DNA of 64,000 nucleotides, taken from contig JAVLRN010000007.1 of the NCBI GenBank assembly GCA_032821775.1, positions 1,798,001 to 1,862,000 of the forward strand, read 5' to 3'. Source of the stretch: Sanguinoderma infundibulare (taxonomy: Eukaryota > Basidiomycota > Agaricomycetes > Polyporales > Polyporaceae). Every line of letters starts with the position of its first letter. The stretch's first letter is position 1. Positions 1 to 11,443 of this stretch are shown here, piece by piece. Under the pieces are notes generated by a model, which did no database searches, was not told where the DNA came from, and worked only from the letters and a program-made list of their open reading frames with translations. Both the position numbers and the translations under genes were made by a program.

Positions 1-1700
1 GCATCCTACTGCCACCTGTGGGGGCCACGATTGCGTGGGTGCTGTTCGGGCTCTGTTTCTCGCTGCTGTGCGTACTCTGAACCTTCGGACCACGCTTATG
101 CCGGGGGCTTACTTGCAGCGTTTCGCAGGTTCTATGGCGTCATGTTGTGCCAAGCGTACTGGTACTTCCAGATGTATCAGGAAGATCCTAGGGACCTAAA
201 GATTACAGTGAGCAGTGCTGTGCTCGAATTCGCTCATTTCCTCATCATGTTGCGTGCAGGTCACTGCAATACTGTACGGAGGCCAGCTATCTTGTATTTT
301 TGTGGAGTGATTGACTGCTGCGCAGAATCGCCAACGCCGTAAACCTGGCTCTCATCATGCATACCTGGCAGGCAGTTTTCGCTTGACTGTTGGACGTATA
401 TGCACTAACTACGCGCAACGCAGTTACTTCTATGCCGTCGGGAGCTACGCGGCTCCAGATGCTTTCAATCATATATCAAGGTACTTCATCTCCTTATTCT
501 TAACATACCGATAACTGATCGCCATCTCTGGCAGCTCCCTTGTGGTACGTCCTTGCCCGCTGTCTATATTCCAGAGGAACGCGCCGTTAATGCATTGTTC
601 AGTTCACGCCCATATCTATAGTAAGAGTTTATGATGTGAATTCCATTGAATGCTGATCGCGACTCGTCTGCTAGTTCATATGCATTTTGCTGTGCGAATA
701 GTGCGTCGCGACCAAATGTCGATGCTTTAATGTGCTGACTATTCGTTGACAGTGTTTACGTCCGAAGAACCTACTTCAGTGAGATGTCTGTGGCTTGTCC
801 TCTCGGGACAGGTGCTGACGAGCCGACAGTCTTGCCCCCAATCGCTAGATGGGTGTTTATCATGCTGGCCGTGAGATCTCCTCTTCCGACATTCAATACG
901 GATGGACTAATCCGCTTCTTATCAGGTCTTGGTTGTAGCATCTGCCACGGGTGAGTCGCACGATCACTGTATGCATGCGCGCCGTGTTGAACGGCTGCAC
1001 AGCGTTCATCACTAGTGAGCAGCGATTTCATTTGGTCCAGAAGGTTGCCTTGCAGTCTCACCACGTACTCTGGCCTGGCCAGCCCTTACGGTTCAGGTGT
1101 AAGTGACCATGATGCCCTCTCGTTCATGCACACCACTTACGGCGCTGTTTAGAGCATTGCAACCCACGTTCGAGCAATGGCTGAAGTTCAAAGTCGGTCT
1201 CAACCGTTCGGAACGAAAGATGTCTGTTCTGACCATTCGTATCAAGTGGCTTGTGTCTGCGACGTTTGGCTGCGCGACGGTGGCCGACTTGGGTCTGGCA
1301 GTCGTCCTGAGTTTGGCACTGCATGTCAGCCGCACAGGCTTTAAAAGGTTGGTAGTTCAAGCCAAGACTTCGGCCTCGGACTAACCGGATCTCGATGGCG
1401 CAGGACCGACGTTCTCCTGAACTCGATTATCATCAATGCGTTCAGGACGGGGACCGTGACGAGGTAGTACCCTCCAGATTCCCAAGGCTATGTAGTGCTG
1501 CTCACGTCCACGTCAACCTAGCCTTCTGAGCGTCGCATGCTTGCTAGTCGTGAGTCGCCCGAAATGAGTGATCGTGCACACGTGCTCATCTTCCTCAGGC
1601 AGTGTTCGAAGGGAAGAACGTTGTGATCATCCCGCTCAGCATAATGGTCGCAAAGAGTGAGCCCCGGGGCCCGTCTCATCTCCCTCCTCGGACGCGCTAG
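1..1700 (+). CDS. DUF6534 membrane protein, partial (5' end outside window), possibly decayed
   Basis: Three separated stretches match the basidiomycete DUF6534 family. Positions 1-34 join to 129-207 (donor at 35, acceptor ending 128) and give the first helix pair, ending in FYGVMLCQAYWYFQMYQ. Positions about 1200-1350 encode a helix ending in SRTGFKR. Positions about 1400-1470 encode TDVLLNSIIINAFRTGTVTR, the usual segment before the last helices. The gene starts left of the window. I could not chain the middle exons (210-1100) in one clean reading frame, so this may be a pseudogene or may have unusual exons. The stop placed at 1698-1700 is tentative. It lies on the opposite strand to the two DUF6534 genes that follow. 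The function of DUF6534 proteins is unknown; they are thought to be multi-pass membrane proteins. Confidence 0.5.
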
Positions 1701-2642
1701 TATTGACCGACCGTTTTGACAGTTTACGCGAACGCGACGCTCGTAACGTAGGCCTTCCTCTCGGAAGCTTCGTGCTTTAAAAACTTCATTGCACGCGCTG
1801 ACCTGTCCGCTTCCAGGCTGAACATCCGGCGTGGCTTGTCGGAGAAGCTGAGGCCGCAGGCCGGAATCGGATCGAGCGACATGATCAGTCTGAGCGCCTT
1901 CGACTGTGCCCCACGATGGCCATCGGGAGAACGAGAACGCGAGAGGGGCGAGGATGGCGTCGCGGCTGTGCCTACGGGCAGCCGCTTAACGCCAACGCTT
2001 GACGGCACGGTCCACCAAGTGTGAAGACATGATGGACATTCTGAGAAGTTTGTTCATGGAAGTCTTGGAAGGGTCCGTGGACCCCGGCCGTATGGCAATG
2101 CAGCCGGTACTCGGGGCATCTTTTTGAGATGGTATGGACTCGAACTTCTATATACGAGATTCATATATATGAGTTCGCACGGTTAGCGTATAAGCCTGGA
2201 GGCATTCACCGACAGTGTCGCGCCTATTTCAAACTGTCGATTGGATTATTTGAGGGAAACAAACGCATGAGTATCGAGCAATTTCCGCTCCACGTATGAT
2301 CGGGCCGTTCACGTGGCAGGCAGATCATTTCGACGCGAAGATTGTACAGCTGAAAGGTGTCATGTTGGACTGCACTAGTCCACTTGGGATCATTCTTCGT
2401 CAACGTTGACATGATCGAGCGCAACCTGTGGGTCCACCAGCAACTAAGTAGTAAGTACGCCGCCCGTCTGCCATCGACGTGCGACAGGGCTTCGCTCCGC
2501 GACTAACGGAATGGTATACAACATGGGACCTTTACTCTTATGATAACGGACATCATGCCTACAAAGAGGAAACCTACGACTGACGAGAAACCACACAAGT
2601 ATGAAGGAGGCAAATGAACGGACGGCCCAGACGACGCCACCC

Positions 2643-4377
2643 TCACGCGTACTCTGCAGAATGCTCACTCGCCTTGGAATGACCCAGCTTCTTGGTGGGG
2701 AGGGAAAGGGTGGACGACGCGCCCGCCTCCCCATAGCGGGGATCTTTCGTGTCCGCCATGTCGACCATCTCATGCGACTCTACGTTGACGAATATTTGCT
2801 GCGAGTGCTGCGGTGCGGATCGGCATTCTGAGTGGAGGCAGGGATAAAAGGGAGGGGGCGGGCTGACCTGTTTGCTTCTGTCGCTTACGGCATTTACATG
2901 CACGGAGATGTGCTGACGGTCTGTAGTGCTCTTGCTGTCGTCGTATGACCATCCGCCCCGCGAGTTCAAGCTGGAAATGAGCGTGTTCGTGTACAGCTTC
3001 GCTAGGGGAAGATTGAAGATGAGGTGGATGGTAGAAGTCTGGCAGTGAAGGTCGGCCAAACGCCAGATCAAAAAGGGATTAGGACATGCAGAAGAACACG
3101 GTGCTTACCGATATCAGGTAGGCGGCCAGGTCGATAGTGGCGCAAACAGATGTGATCAAACCGGTCTGGACAGTGACTGCGTTATCGCGAAGACCACATA
3201 CGCCGTGTCAGCAAAACGAGGCTCTCAACGATGATCTTCAGAGACTCACGGCGGATGATTTTATCGACGATATCGTCCGTAGCCGTCATTCCGGTCTTGT
3301 TCTTCCGCTGTCGGAATCCGAAACAATATTCGTCAGCGGGAGTAGCACGACAACCGTCCTAGAACATACCAAATGCCAGACGAGCGTGGCAGTGATCGAG
3401 ATGTCGACGACCACCGCGCTCACGACCCAGAGGATGGCGACCGATTCGAAACCTTGGAACTTGGCGTACACAAGGGTGCGGCTGATCGCGACGGCAGTGG
3501 CGATCGCACCGGCTAAGATGGGGCGGATGTGGCTCGCGTCTGAGACACCTACCAAGGCCAGGAACGATAGAAGAACCACATACCACACGCGGCGAGGGAT
3601 CCGACCACGATAAACCCAACAATCCACTTATTATGGGTCAGGATGTGGACACGCCAGGCAAAGAACAGCTGCACTAGAATGGTGATGACTGCCTATAGGA
3701 GATGTCAGTCGGCTACAACACCTGTGATAGCAAGACTATCTTACCGTTGTGCCTGGGTCTACACGGCAGCCAATTTCCATCTCAGAAGGTGCGATGAATG
3801 CGGGCAAGGTAGCCACTTACCTGTACCCAAGACTGTAGAACGATCGTTTGTTAGAAAGTCATATGACGACGAGAATAGTGAACACTTACAGATGCTACCT
3901 TTGACGAGTGAATCAGGGTTCCCTATGCACACCGTTCAGCACATGGTGGATCGAACGAGTTCTATGAAGGCTACTCACCGAAATTGACTATTAGTGGCTC
4001 ATACACGAGGATACAGTCAAAACACGTATTGGCGGCGTCCATCAAGAGCAGCGAAAACACCTGCTCAGCTAGTCGTCAAAATGAACGGCGCATCGGAACC
4101 ATTGGACACCCACGAGGACCTTCATCCACGTCTTATCACTGGCGTCGCTTCGTCAGCAGGCGACCGGCTACTATGACGAGGACGGGACTCACCGTTTGTA
4201 TTGGTTGAAGTAGATGTACGTCTGGGTGAGCGTAATCCCGAATAAAAGGACGTTGATGATCACGCCGATGAAGATGGGACCATAGCTGGAGGTCCAGCGG
4301 ATAAAAACCACTGTAAATGGCCATAGGATGATCAGAACTTACACGGCCTGTGCGGTTTTCGCCATCTCCGTAGCCAT
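2643..4377 (-). CDS. DUF6534 seven-helix-type membrane protein, tandem copy A
   Basis: A multi-exon minus-strand gene starts at ATG 4377 (MATEMAKTAQA) and ends at TGA 2643-2645. Successive exons encode SSYGPIFIGVIINVLLFG, an exon carrying FSLLLMDAANTCFDCILVYE, a helix exon with VQLFFAWRVHILTHNKWIVG, the region around FESVAILWVVSAVVVDISIT with the following VWHL, then TDDIVDKII, LTVQTGLITSVCATIDLAAYLI, and the signature LAKLYTNTLISSLNSR. A Ser-rich hydrophilic tail follows. This order is typical of basidiomycete DUF6534 proteins, which are predicted plasma-membrane or endomembrane proteins of unknown function. The frame stays open through all family-conserved parts, so the copy looks intact. 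One donor is GTGGGT where copy B has GTGAGT. Exon borders were not all fixed to the base. Confidence 0.75.
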
Positions 4378-4504
4378 CTTGTGGAGGGAAGTGGGAATGC
4401 ACTGAAGCACGAGGTATATTGCCGAGGTCGAGAACAAGGAAAGAGGGCTAGGGAGTGGGCCCGGTTCGGTGAACGACGGGGAAACTGAAACTAAGGCATT
4501 AGCA

Positions 4505-4511
4505 CTTTATA
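4505..4511 (-). promoter_or_regulatory. TATA box of DUF6534 copy A
   Basis: TATAAAG on the minus strand lies about 130 bases upstream of the start codon at 4377. The same motif sits at the matching place upstream of copy B, so it has been kept while surrounding bases have changed. Confidence 0.5.
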
Positions 4512-7379
4512 CCACGACGGCCCCAACAACGATGCCATGCTACAGCTCAGCTCGCGCATCCAGATGACCTCTGAGGCGCGAGCAGCATAAACGTCCGTTT
4601 GAGCGTCAGGGCGGCACACTGAAATTGGAATGTTTAGCAGTCTCGATCGACTCCACATTACCCTAGTACCTAGTACCCGACGTCGAAACGGAGGCTGCGA
4701 TGGGACCTGCTACACTCCGACTCCCGTCAAACGTCGAAGTATGGGTTCGCGGAGCTCTTACTTCACGGTGTCGTCTATTCAGGGACAAGTCTGGAGGTTA
4801 CGTACGCTGCGGAATTATTCACCTCCTCTGAATCCGTACGTTTCCGCACAAATCTGATGGAAGCAACTGCGTCCCGTGCATTCGCGGCTGCTGATCTCAA
4901 GCTGATCTAAACAGACGTCGTCAGTTGGCATTCCGACTTGGCGTACCTAATCCCTACAGCTTTGTGATGCGACCGGATAGCAATCGCGGCATGCTGGACC
5001 TCGGCATCAGTCCTAAGTAAGGAAACTGGTAAGGAACATGGAATATCACTTGAGTCATCGGCGCACGCACTGGAATAAGGAACGATTTGAGTCCTAGGCC
5101 GCTCACGTACAGCGTGCGTACAGTGTACGGACTTGGTCGTCCCCGCCGAGTTGCTGGCACTGACTCGGACGCATGACCTGGACTGGCAGTGGCGGTGCAG
5201 TCATGCAGTCTGCGCAGACTGCGCTTGTTATCAACTTGCTCTGATTATCTTCGGCTCTGCATTCAGCGCTCTTCGTCGGCATATATCGCAAGGTCTTTCT
5301 CAATCGGTCAACCCATGAGGACAATGCTGGCTTCAACTTGCCGCGAGTCGGGATAAAGGCGAAGGGGGCAGAGAGCTAAATATCCGATTGCCCCGGTATG
5401 GGAGATGGAGGCGTTGGGTTTGGTTTCCGGCGTGGATCGAAAGGCATTGCCAGCCTTCGCATCGGCCCAGTAACTTGTATATCGCAGGCGTCTCTGCCTG
5501 CCCTGGAACTCGTCTTGCGATACGTCGCCATCCTACACCATGGGAGGTTTCGTTTAACTTCGTATATTTAGATAGGTGCCTTGAAGAGACGACTGTTTTG
5601 TTCCAGGGGTGCCGCACATGATGTGCGCATACATCTCGAAGTTCGAGTCTTCTAGGGTTACCAGAAGCGCTGACTGCGTTCCTTTTCTATCCAGGGTGCG
5701 GAATTTTCGCGACTCTAAGCGCTTAAGAGAGGTTTGCGAAGTCCCGTCAGCGATCGGGGACCTGTCAGTGGAACTTCCGTCATATCTAGTGGCCACTGGG
5801 GGCGACCTTGTGGACGGAAGCTTCGTCTCGAACGTTCGCTCGGCCAGCTGTGTGGCCGACATCAATGTCCCTTCCTTTGCACGGTCAGTCTTGCGCGAGC
5901 AATGTGCACAGCTTGCCTGAGGGCTCATTTTCGATGGGGTATGTGTGGCTACAGTTTTCTATCCTCAGGAGAACACATGAACTTGATAAATACCTATCTA
6001 GGTTCCGGGACGACGAAGCGGTCGGGAAGGCACCCATTCGACCAAGAGCTCTTTTAGCTGTCAACGTCACGAGCATCCGACACGTCGCGTTTGGGCCACA
6101 GGCAGTGATACAGTGCGATTTCGACTCCTCTATCATGCGATACGTGCTCCTACCTCAGTCTGGACCCTTGGATAGATGCAGTGAAGCCCAATAATTAAGG
6201 TCCCCGTTATCGTCGGCGCGGGCGAACACGTGCTTAGGCGGGTGAGCATACGCTTCGAACTGGCGCATAACCTTGTCTGCCTTTCATATCGGTGGCCATC
6301 TCCGGCCGTGCAGACGGAGAACATCGCTTCCCCGCCGGCACGGCGGAGCCTCTGACGCATCAGGTTCCTCTTTTTACGCCGCCCATCCGGGACGTCATTT
6401 CGCCGTATGTTTGGGCACGAAAAATGGTCGCAAGACATCTATGACGATAGCCTATGTTCAATGGAAGTCGTAGACCATCCAGCTTCGTGGGCCTCACATC
6501 GCGCGACCTCCAGATGTTCAAGTCACCCTCGGTTGGACGCTTTTTGGGTTGTTCTTCGGCCCATTTGTTGTGAGTACTCTCATTCTTTCGACATGTGATA
6601 TCAATCCTGAAATTTGGCAGAATTTACGGTGTTGTGCTATGCCCCCCCATACTGATATACAAGGATACCATGGCTCTTAAGGTTTTGGCAGACAGCTCAG
6701 TCACGGTTCTCGAACCCTCCATGGACTCGGATCATCCCTGCGACGGCCATCCGGAGAACGAGAACGCGAGAGGAGCGAGCATGGCGCCGCAGCTGTGGCT
6801 GCGGCAAGCCGGTCAACGTTTGACCGCACGGCCCACCCAGTGTGAAGACGTGACGGATATTCCCAGAACTTTGTACATGGAAGCATTTACAGGGTGTTAT
6901 ACCCGGTCTTCAAATGGTCCGTGGACCCAGGATGTGGAGATGAGGCGAGCGCCGCCATGTAGGGACTGCCAAGCGCGAGCTTATATTGCCGCGCGGTCGT
7001 ATGGCAATGCAGCCGGTACTCGGGCATCTTTTTGAGATGGTATGCATATGGACTCGAGTTTCTTGGTATGATGTATATACGAGATCCATGTATCAGTTCG
7101 GCACGGTTAGCCTATAAGCCTGGATGCAACGTTACGGACGGTGTCGCGCCTATTTCAAACTATCGATTGCACGATTAACTATTTCAGGGAAACGAAGGCA
7201 TAAGCATCGAGCAATGGGTTAGCGCTGCACGCGTTGGGATCTTAAGCGGCGGGTTTTATGGGGGGTGGGGTAGAGCATGATATCTCGCCGTCGGACATGA
7301 GGAAGTCCGGCCTTCTTTCGCTCCGCATACTATGGACCGTTCGCGTGGCGGGAAGATTACATCGTATAGCTGAAGTAGA

Positions 7380-7467
7380 GTATACAACGACACTTGCAAG
7401 TTCGACGCCTATTAGGCGTCTCCCACCTGCAAGTGCGGCACATAGGCGCTGGAAAACACAGCCACAT
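7380..7467 (+). repeat. Left terminal inverted repeat of the TIR element
   Basis: It begins GTATACAACGACACTTGCAA and includes the internal palindrome GACGCCTATTAGGCGTC, ending near ACACAGCCACAT. It pairs with 9134-9222 with only a few differences, for example CACCTGCAAG against CACTTGCAAG. Confidence 0.85.
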
Positions 7468-7603
7468 CCCCGCCTCGTCTGACCCCCCTAGAGGCCTCTA
7501 CCGTCCTCATTGGAGTCCCCGCCATTACTCCCACCTCCTGCTCATTGGTAGGCTTCACTGTGGGCCTTGACGAGCACAAAAAAGTAGGTAAGCACTTTAC
7601 AAA

Positions 7604-7694
7604 AAAAAACACTACCTGGCAGGCTTGAACCCAGAGCACACCATTTCCAACGCTAATCATTGAGCACGCTTATCTACTAGACCATCAGGGCTTG
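7604..7694 (-). ncRNA. tRNA-like Pol III-type segment (left side of element)
   Basis: Read on the minus strand, a box-A-like TGGTCTAGTAGATAAGCG is followed about 40 bases on by a box-B-like GGGTTCAAGCC, and then by a run of T (plus-strand A-run at about 7601-7609) that could end Pol III transcription. The acceptor and T stems pair poorly, so this is not a working tRNA. It is more likely a tRNA-derived promoter of the kind found in SINEs. I do not assign an amino acid. Confidence 0.4.
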
Positions 7695-7964
7695 ACATAA
7701 AGTTAACAGTTTGGCTATATATACCTTCCTCTGGCCCGCAAACTTGCAAGTACGTTCCTCCGAGAGGACTTGCAAGTTCATTGACCCTCTAAAGTTACTT
7801 CTAGCACTTGATTTGGGGGGCCCATGAATGTATACAATAGGTACATATATGTTGTATGACCAAACACTTGAAAAGACTGACGGAAAATACAAAGAGACGA
7901 TGGAGATATAGAAGCAATGGTGTAGAGAGGGGGTGGGAGGAGAAGGTATACGTATCTCGGGAAC

Positions 7965-8055
7965 TTCTTGTTGTATTGCGACGTTCTATAGCGCGTTATA
8001 AAGCGACAGACTGTCGCGTTCCAACGCGCTATAGAACGTCACCATACAATAAGAA
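7965..8055. repeat. Long nested hairpin (cruciform-forming)
   Basis: An 18-bp perfect stem (7980-7997 with 8023-8040) encloses a second perfect 7-bp stem, GCGACAG/CTGTCGC, at 8003-8017. It is extended outward by an imperfect 12-bp stem (7965-7976 with 8044-8055). It is flanked by two similar purine-rich stretches in the same direction (about 7902-7948 and 8060-8108), as if a small hairpin had been inserted with, or between, a local duplication. It lies in the middle of the TIR element. Confidence 0.75.
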
Positions 8056-8461
8056 CTCGTGGAGATATGGAATAACAGCCATTGGAGATAGGGTAGGAGG
8101 AAGGGGGAGCTGTACCGTGGATTCTAGCAGTCATGACAATGAGGTTTCTGCCATGTTGGATAGGGAATATATAGATAAGACGATGTACGGAGTGTCAAAG
8201 TGATTCAAGACAAACTGATTCCAGGGGAAAGCGGGGAAGGGGAGAGATACAGGGCAGAGTGTTGACACAATCGAAAAGGAATGCGTGGATGAATACTCAC
8301 GGTATTGGAATCGTTCAAAAGCTGTCCAACACCTCTTTCCAACGAGCTATTACCCATCAACACCGGCCTCCATATGCGAGAGATACGACATGATCTTTCT
8401 TCCAGGCTGGGGGGAGGAGGAAGGGGAGGACATACCAAGGCTTCTAGTGGTCGAAATAGTG

Positions 8462-8968
8462 TCATCTTGGACTCGTTCGATGGGGAATGAAGAGGAGAAC
8501 AAGAATCCACGATATTAAAATGATCCATGAAGAAACCATACTGAAAGAGCGAAGATAGGGAGGGATAGTATAGGGTAGCACAAACAAGGAATAGAATAAG
8601 AACGGCCTAACGAAAACATACGCTTCAGGGCTTGTTTGAGAGCCCTTGAATCTCCCTTTCGAACGCATCCTTTTCCAGCCCAATCGTCCAAACCGCCACA
8701 GAGATATCAGCCCATCTTCCTCCCGGCCTATCCTTATCTTGATAATTTTGCCAATTTGCGGTAGCTTGAGCTCCTGAACCACAGAGGTCGACATGTAAAG
8801 AAAGAGACCTAGTAAGCCCAAAAGAATGAAGCAGACAGCGGCTGGCGGTGTAGATGGCAGGTGGCGGGGTGAGCGAGAACGATGGCGGGGCGCTGCGACA
8901 GCGCCTAGGCGGATAGGCGGATGGGAGGCGCGCGTTGGAAGGGGACTTGCAAGTTCGGCAACTTGCAA
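8462..8968 (-). other. Longest open frame in the TIR element, unrecognised
   Basis: This is an open frame of 168 codons with two hydrophobic stretches, AVCFILLGLLGLFLYM near residue 45 and a C-terminal one near residue 145. Nothing in it resembles a transposase (no DDE, HTH or zinc-finger pattern). It may be chance. It is listed because it is the best coding candidate in the element. Confidence 0.12.
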
Positions 8969-9024
8969 GCCGTAAGTACGCGGGGCGGATAAAGGGATAT
9001 CAGCCTAAAACAAGCTAGCAAATC

Positions 9025-9102
9025 AAGGTCCACTTGGCTTAGTTGTCAGAGCGCCTGGCTCATTTCTTGGGTTGGGGGTTCGAACCCGGGTTCGCCTTTG
9101 TT
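9025..9102 (+). ncRNA. tRNA-like segment with Met-type anticodon loop (right side of element)
   Basis: A box-A-like TGGCTTAGTTGTCAGAGCG is followed by a 7-base loop, CTCATTT, whose bases 3-5 would be the anticodon CAT (methionine). A perfect box B, GGTTCGAACC, and a TTTT run come next. Anticodon-stem pairing is partial and the acceptor arm is lost, so it is a tRNA-derived or pseudo-tRNA sequence. It is bracketed by an exact 10-bp inverted repeat, CCTAAAACAA (9004-9013) and TTGTTTTAGG (9098-9107). It points outward toward the right end of the element. Confidence 0.45.
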
Positions 9103-9133
9103 TTAGGTTGATTTTCTGGGCGCCAGTGGTGAG

Positions 9134-9222
9134 AATGTGGCTGTGTTTTACAGCGCCTATGCCCGGCACTTGCAAGTGGGAGACGCCTAATAGGCGTCGA
9201 ACCTGCAAGTGTCGTTGTATAC
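9134..9222 (-). repeat. Right terminal inverted repeat of the TIR element
   Basis: This is the reverse complement of the left repeat at 7380-7467, ending in CGTTGTATAC. It contains both an ACTTGCAAGT palindrome and the GACGCCTAATAGGCGTC palindrome. Confidence 0.85.
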
Positions 9223-9560
9223 GGCTCAGCTGAAAGGTATCATGTTGGGCCGCACTAGTCGACTTAGGATCGTTTGTCGTCGACGTTGACATGATCAAGC
9301 GCGAGCCGTGGGATCCACCAGCAGCTAAGTAGTAAGTATCCGCCCGTATATCCGGCGTCCTGATCGCGGCCCGTATACCATCCATGTGTGACTGTTGCGA
9401 CAGGGCTTCGCTCCCCGGCTGGTGGACTGGTATACAACATGGTATCTTCACTTGTCTAATAACGGACGTCATGCCTGCAAAGAGGAGGAAAACTTGTGCT
9501 GACGAGAAACCACACAAGGAGAATCACGCAAATGAACGGACGGCCCACACCAAGCAACCC

Positions 9561-11309
9561 TCACGCGTACTCTGGAGAATGCACCCTCGCCTTGGATGAG
9601 TCCGGCCTCATGGTGGGGAGGGGGAGGGCGGACGGCGGGCGCGCCTCCCCATAGCGTGGATCCTTCTTGTCTGCGACCTCGACCAACTCGTGCGACTCTA
9701 CGTTGACGAAGATCTGCTGCGAGTGCTGGGGTATGCTTCAGCATTCACTGTTGAGGGAGAGACAAGGATAAAGTAAGATGGTAGGCTGACCTGTTTGCTT
9801 CTGTCGCTGACGGTGTTTACGTGCACGGAGATGTGCTGACGGTCTGTAGTGCTCTTGCTGTCGTCGTATGACCATCCGCCCCGCGAGTTCAAGCTGGAAA
9901 TGAGCGTGTTCGTGTACAGCTTTGGTAGGGGAAGATTGAAGATGAGGTGGACGGTAGAAGTCTGGCAGCGAAGTTCGGCCAAACGCGAGATCAAAAAGGG
10001 ATTAGGACATGCAGAAGAACACTGTGCTTACCGATGCCAAGTAGGCGGCCAGGTCGATAATGGCGCAAACAGAGGTGAGGAAACCGGTCTGGACAGTGAC
10101 TGCATTATCGCGAAGACCACATACGCCGTGTCAGCAAAACGAGGCTCTCAACGATGATCTTCAGGGACTCACGGCGGATGATTTTGTCGACGATATCATC
10201 TGTGGCCGTCATCCCAGTCTTGTTCTTCCGCTGTCGGATTCGAAATAAAAATTGTGAGCGGGAGTAGGGCAATAGTAGTGCCTTCTAGAACATACCAAAT
10301 GCCAGACAAGCGTGGCAGTGATTGAGACGTCGACGACGGCGGTGCACACGAGCCAGAGGATGACGACCGACTTGAAATCCTGGAACTTGGCGTAGTAAAG
10401 GGTGTGGGTGATTGAGACGGCAGTGGCGATCGCACCAGCTGAGATGGGGAAGATATGGTTTGTGTCTGAGACACATACCGAGGCCAGGAACGATAGAAAA
10501 ATCACATACCACAGGCGGCGATAGATCCGACCACGAGAAAACCAACAATCCACTTGTTATGGGTCAGGATGTGTACACGCCAGGCAAAGAACAGCTGCAC
10601 TAGAACGGTAATGACCGCCTGAGGGAAATGTCACTCGACTACAAAACCTGTGTTTGGAGGATTTCTCACCGACGTGCCCGGATCTACACGACAAGGAATT
10701 TCCATCTCAGGGGTGCAATGAAGGTCGGCAAGGTGGCGACTTACCTGTACCCCAGACTGCAGGACGATCATTCGTTAGAAACGCTGACAACGACGAGGTT
10801 AGTCTGTACTCACAAATGCTACCCTTAACGAGTGCCTCCGGGTTCCCTGTGCATGCCGTTCAGCGCATGGTGGATCGGGCGACTTCTGTGAAGGTCGCTC
10901 ACCGAAATTGACTATGAGTGGATCATACACGAGGATCGCGTCAAATACCGAATTGGCGGCGTCCAGTACAAGTAGCGAAAGCACCTGCTCAACCCCTCGT
11001 CAAAATGTGCCCTGCCTCCACGTATCGGAGCCATTCGACACTCACGAGGACCTTCATCCATGTCTTATCACTGGCGTCGCTTCGTCAGCTCACGACCGGC
11101 TACTATGACGAGGACGGGACTCACCGTTTGTATTGATTGAAGTAGATGTACGTCTGGGTGAGAGTAATCCCGAACAAAAGGAGGTTGATGATCACGCCGA
11201 CGAAGATGGGGCCATACCTAGAGGTGCATCGGATGAACACCGCTCTAAATGGCAATAGGATGATGAACACTCACACGGCCTGTGCGGCTCTCGCCATCTC
11301 CGAAGCCAT
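9561..11309 (-). CDS. DUF6534 seven-helix-type membrane protein, tandem copy B
   Basis: This is the paralogue of 2643-4377 in the second duplication unit, with the same exon plan. It starts at ATG 11309 (MASEMARAAQA) and stops at about 9561-9563. Conserved pieces include ITLTQTYIYFNQYKR, VLDAANSVFDAILVYDPLIV, VILWLVCTAVVDVSITATLV followed by WHL, and LPKLYTNTLISSLNSR. For two exons the phase was checked directly: KVL joins V-LSLLVLDAAN across an intron with GTGAGT and GAGCAG borders. The frame is open in all family-conserved parts, so both copies may be functional. The TIR element lies about 330 bases beyond its 3' end. The C-terminal tail is the least certain part. Confidence 0.72.
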
Positions 11310-11436
11310 CTTGCACAGCGAGGCGCGAAAACAGGTATGGAGATCGCACAGTTGCCGAGGACGAGAACAAGAGAAGAGAGCTGGCGAAAGGGCTCCGTTC
11401 GGCGAAGAGGCGGAAGCTAGCACGGACACATTAGCC

Positions 11437-11443
11437 CTTTATA
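11437..11443 (-). promoter_or_regulatory. TATA box of DUF6534 copy B
   Basis: TATAAAG on the minus strand lies about 130 bases upstream of the start at 11309, matching the position and sequence found upstream of copy A. Confidence 0.5.

Larger units (their letters stand above)
1911..6246. repeat. Tandem segmental duplication, unit A
   Basis: This segment matches 6741-13141 in the same orientation along nearly its whole length, including introns and intergenic DNA. Shared landmarks are the GAGAACGAGAACGCGAGAGG stretch (about 1928 and 6758), the CATCTTTTTGAGATGGTATG stretch (about 2119 and 7025), the DUF6534 gene, and the right-hand TAATTAAGGTCCCCGTT stretch (about 6192 and 13088). Similarity is interrupted by many small indels. 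Unit boundaries are approximate and read by eye. Confidence 0.85.
7375..9227. mobile_element. 1.85-kb element with long terminal inverted repeats, no recognised transposase
   Basis: The ends are inverted repeats of about 88 bp (near 7380-7467 and 9134-9222). AGCTGAA occurs just outside each end (7368-7374 and 9228-9234) but once at the matching site of unit A (about 2351-2357), so it is a candidate target duplication. Long TIRs with a 7-9 bp target duplication suit Mutator-like (MULE) elements, but the ten or so outermost bases match poorly, so the class is open. Inside are the palindrome ACTTGCAAGT and near-copies clustered toward both ends, tRNA-like segments pointing outward, and a strong hairpin near 8010. 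No reading frame resembles a known transposase, so the element is probably non-autonomous. Confidence 0.8.

Noticed and set aside
9025..9102. A working tRNA-Met gene
   Set aside because: The acceptor stem does not pair and the T stem is broken beyond two pairs.
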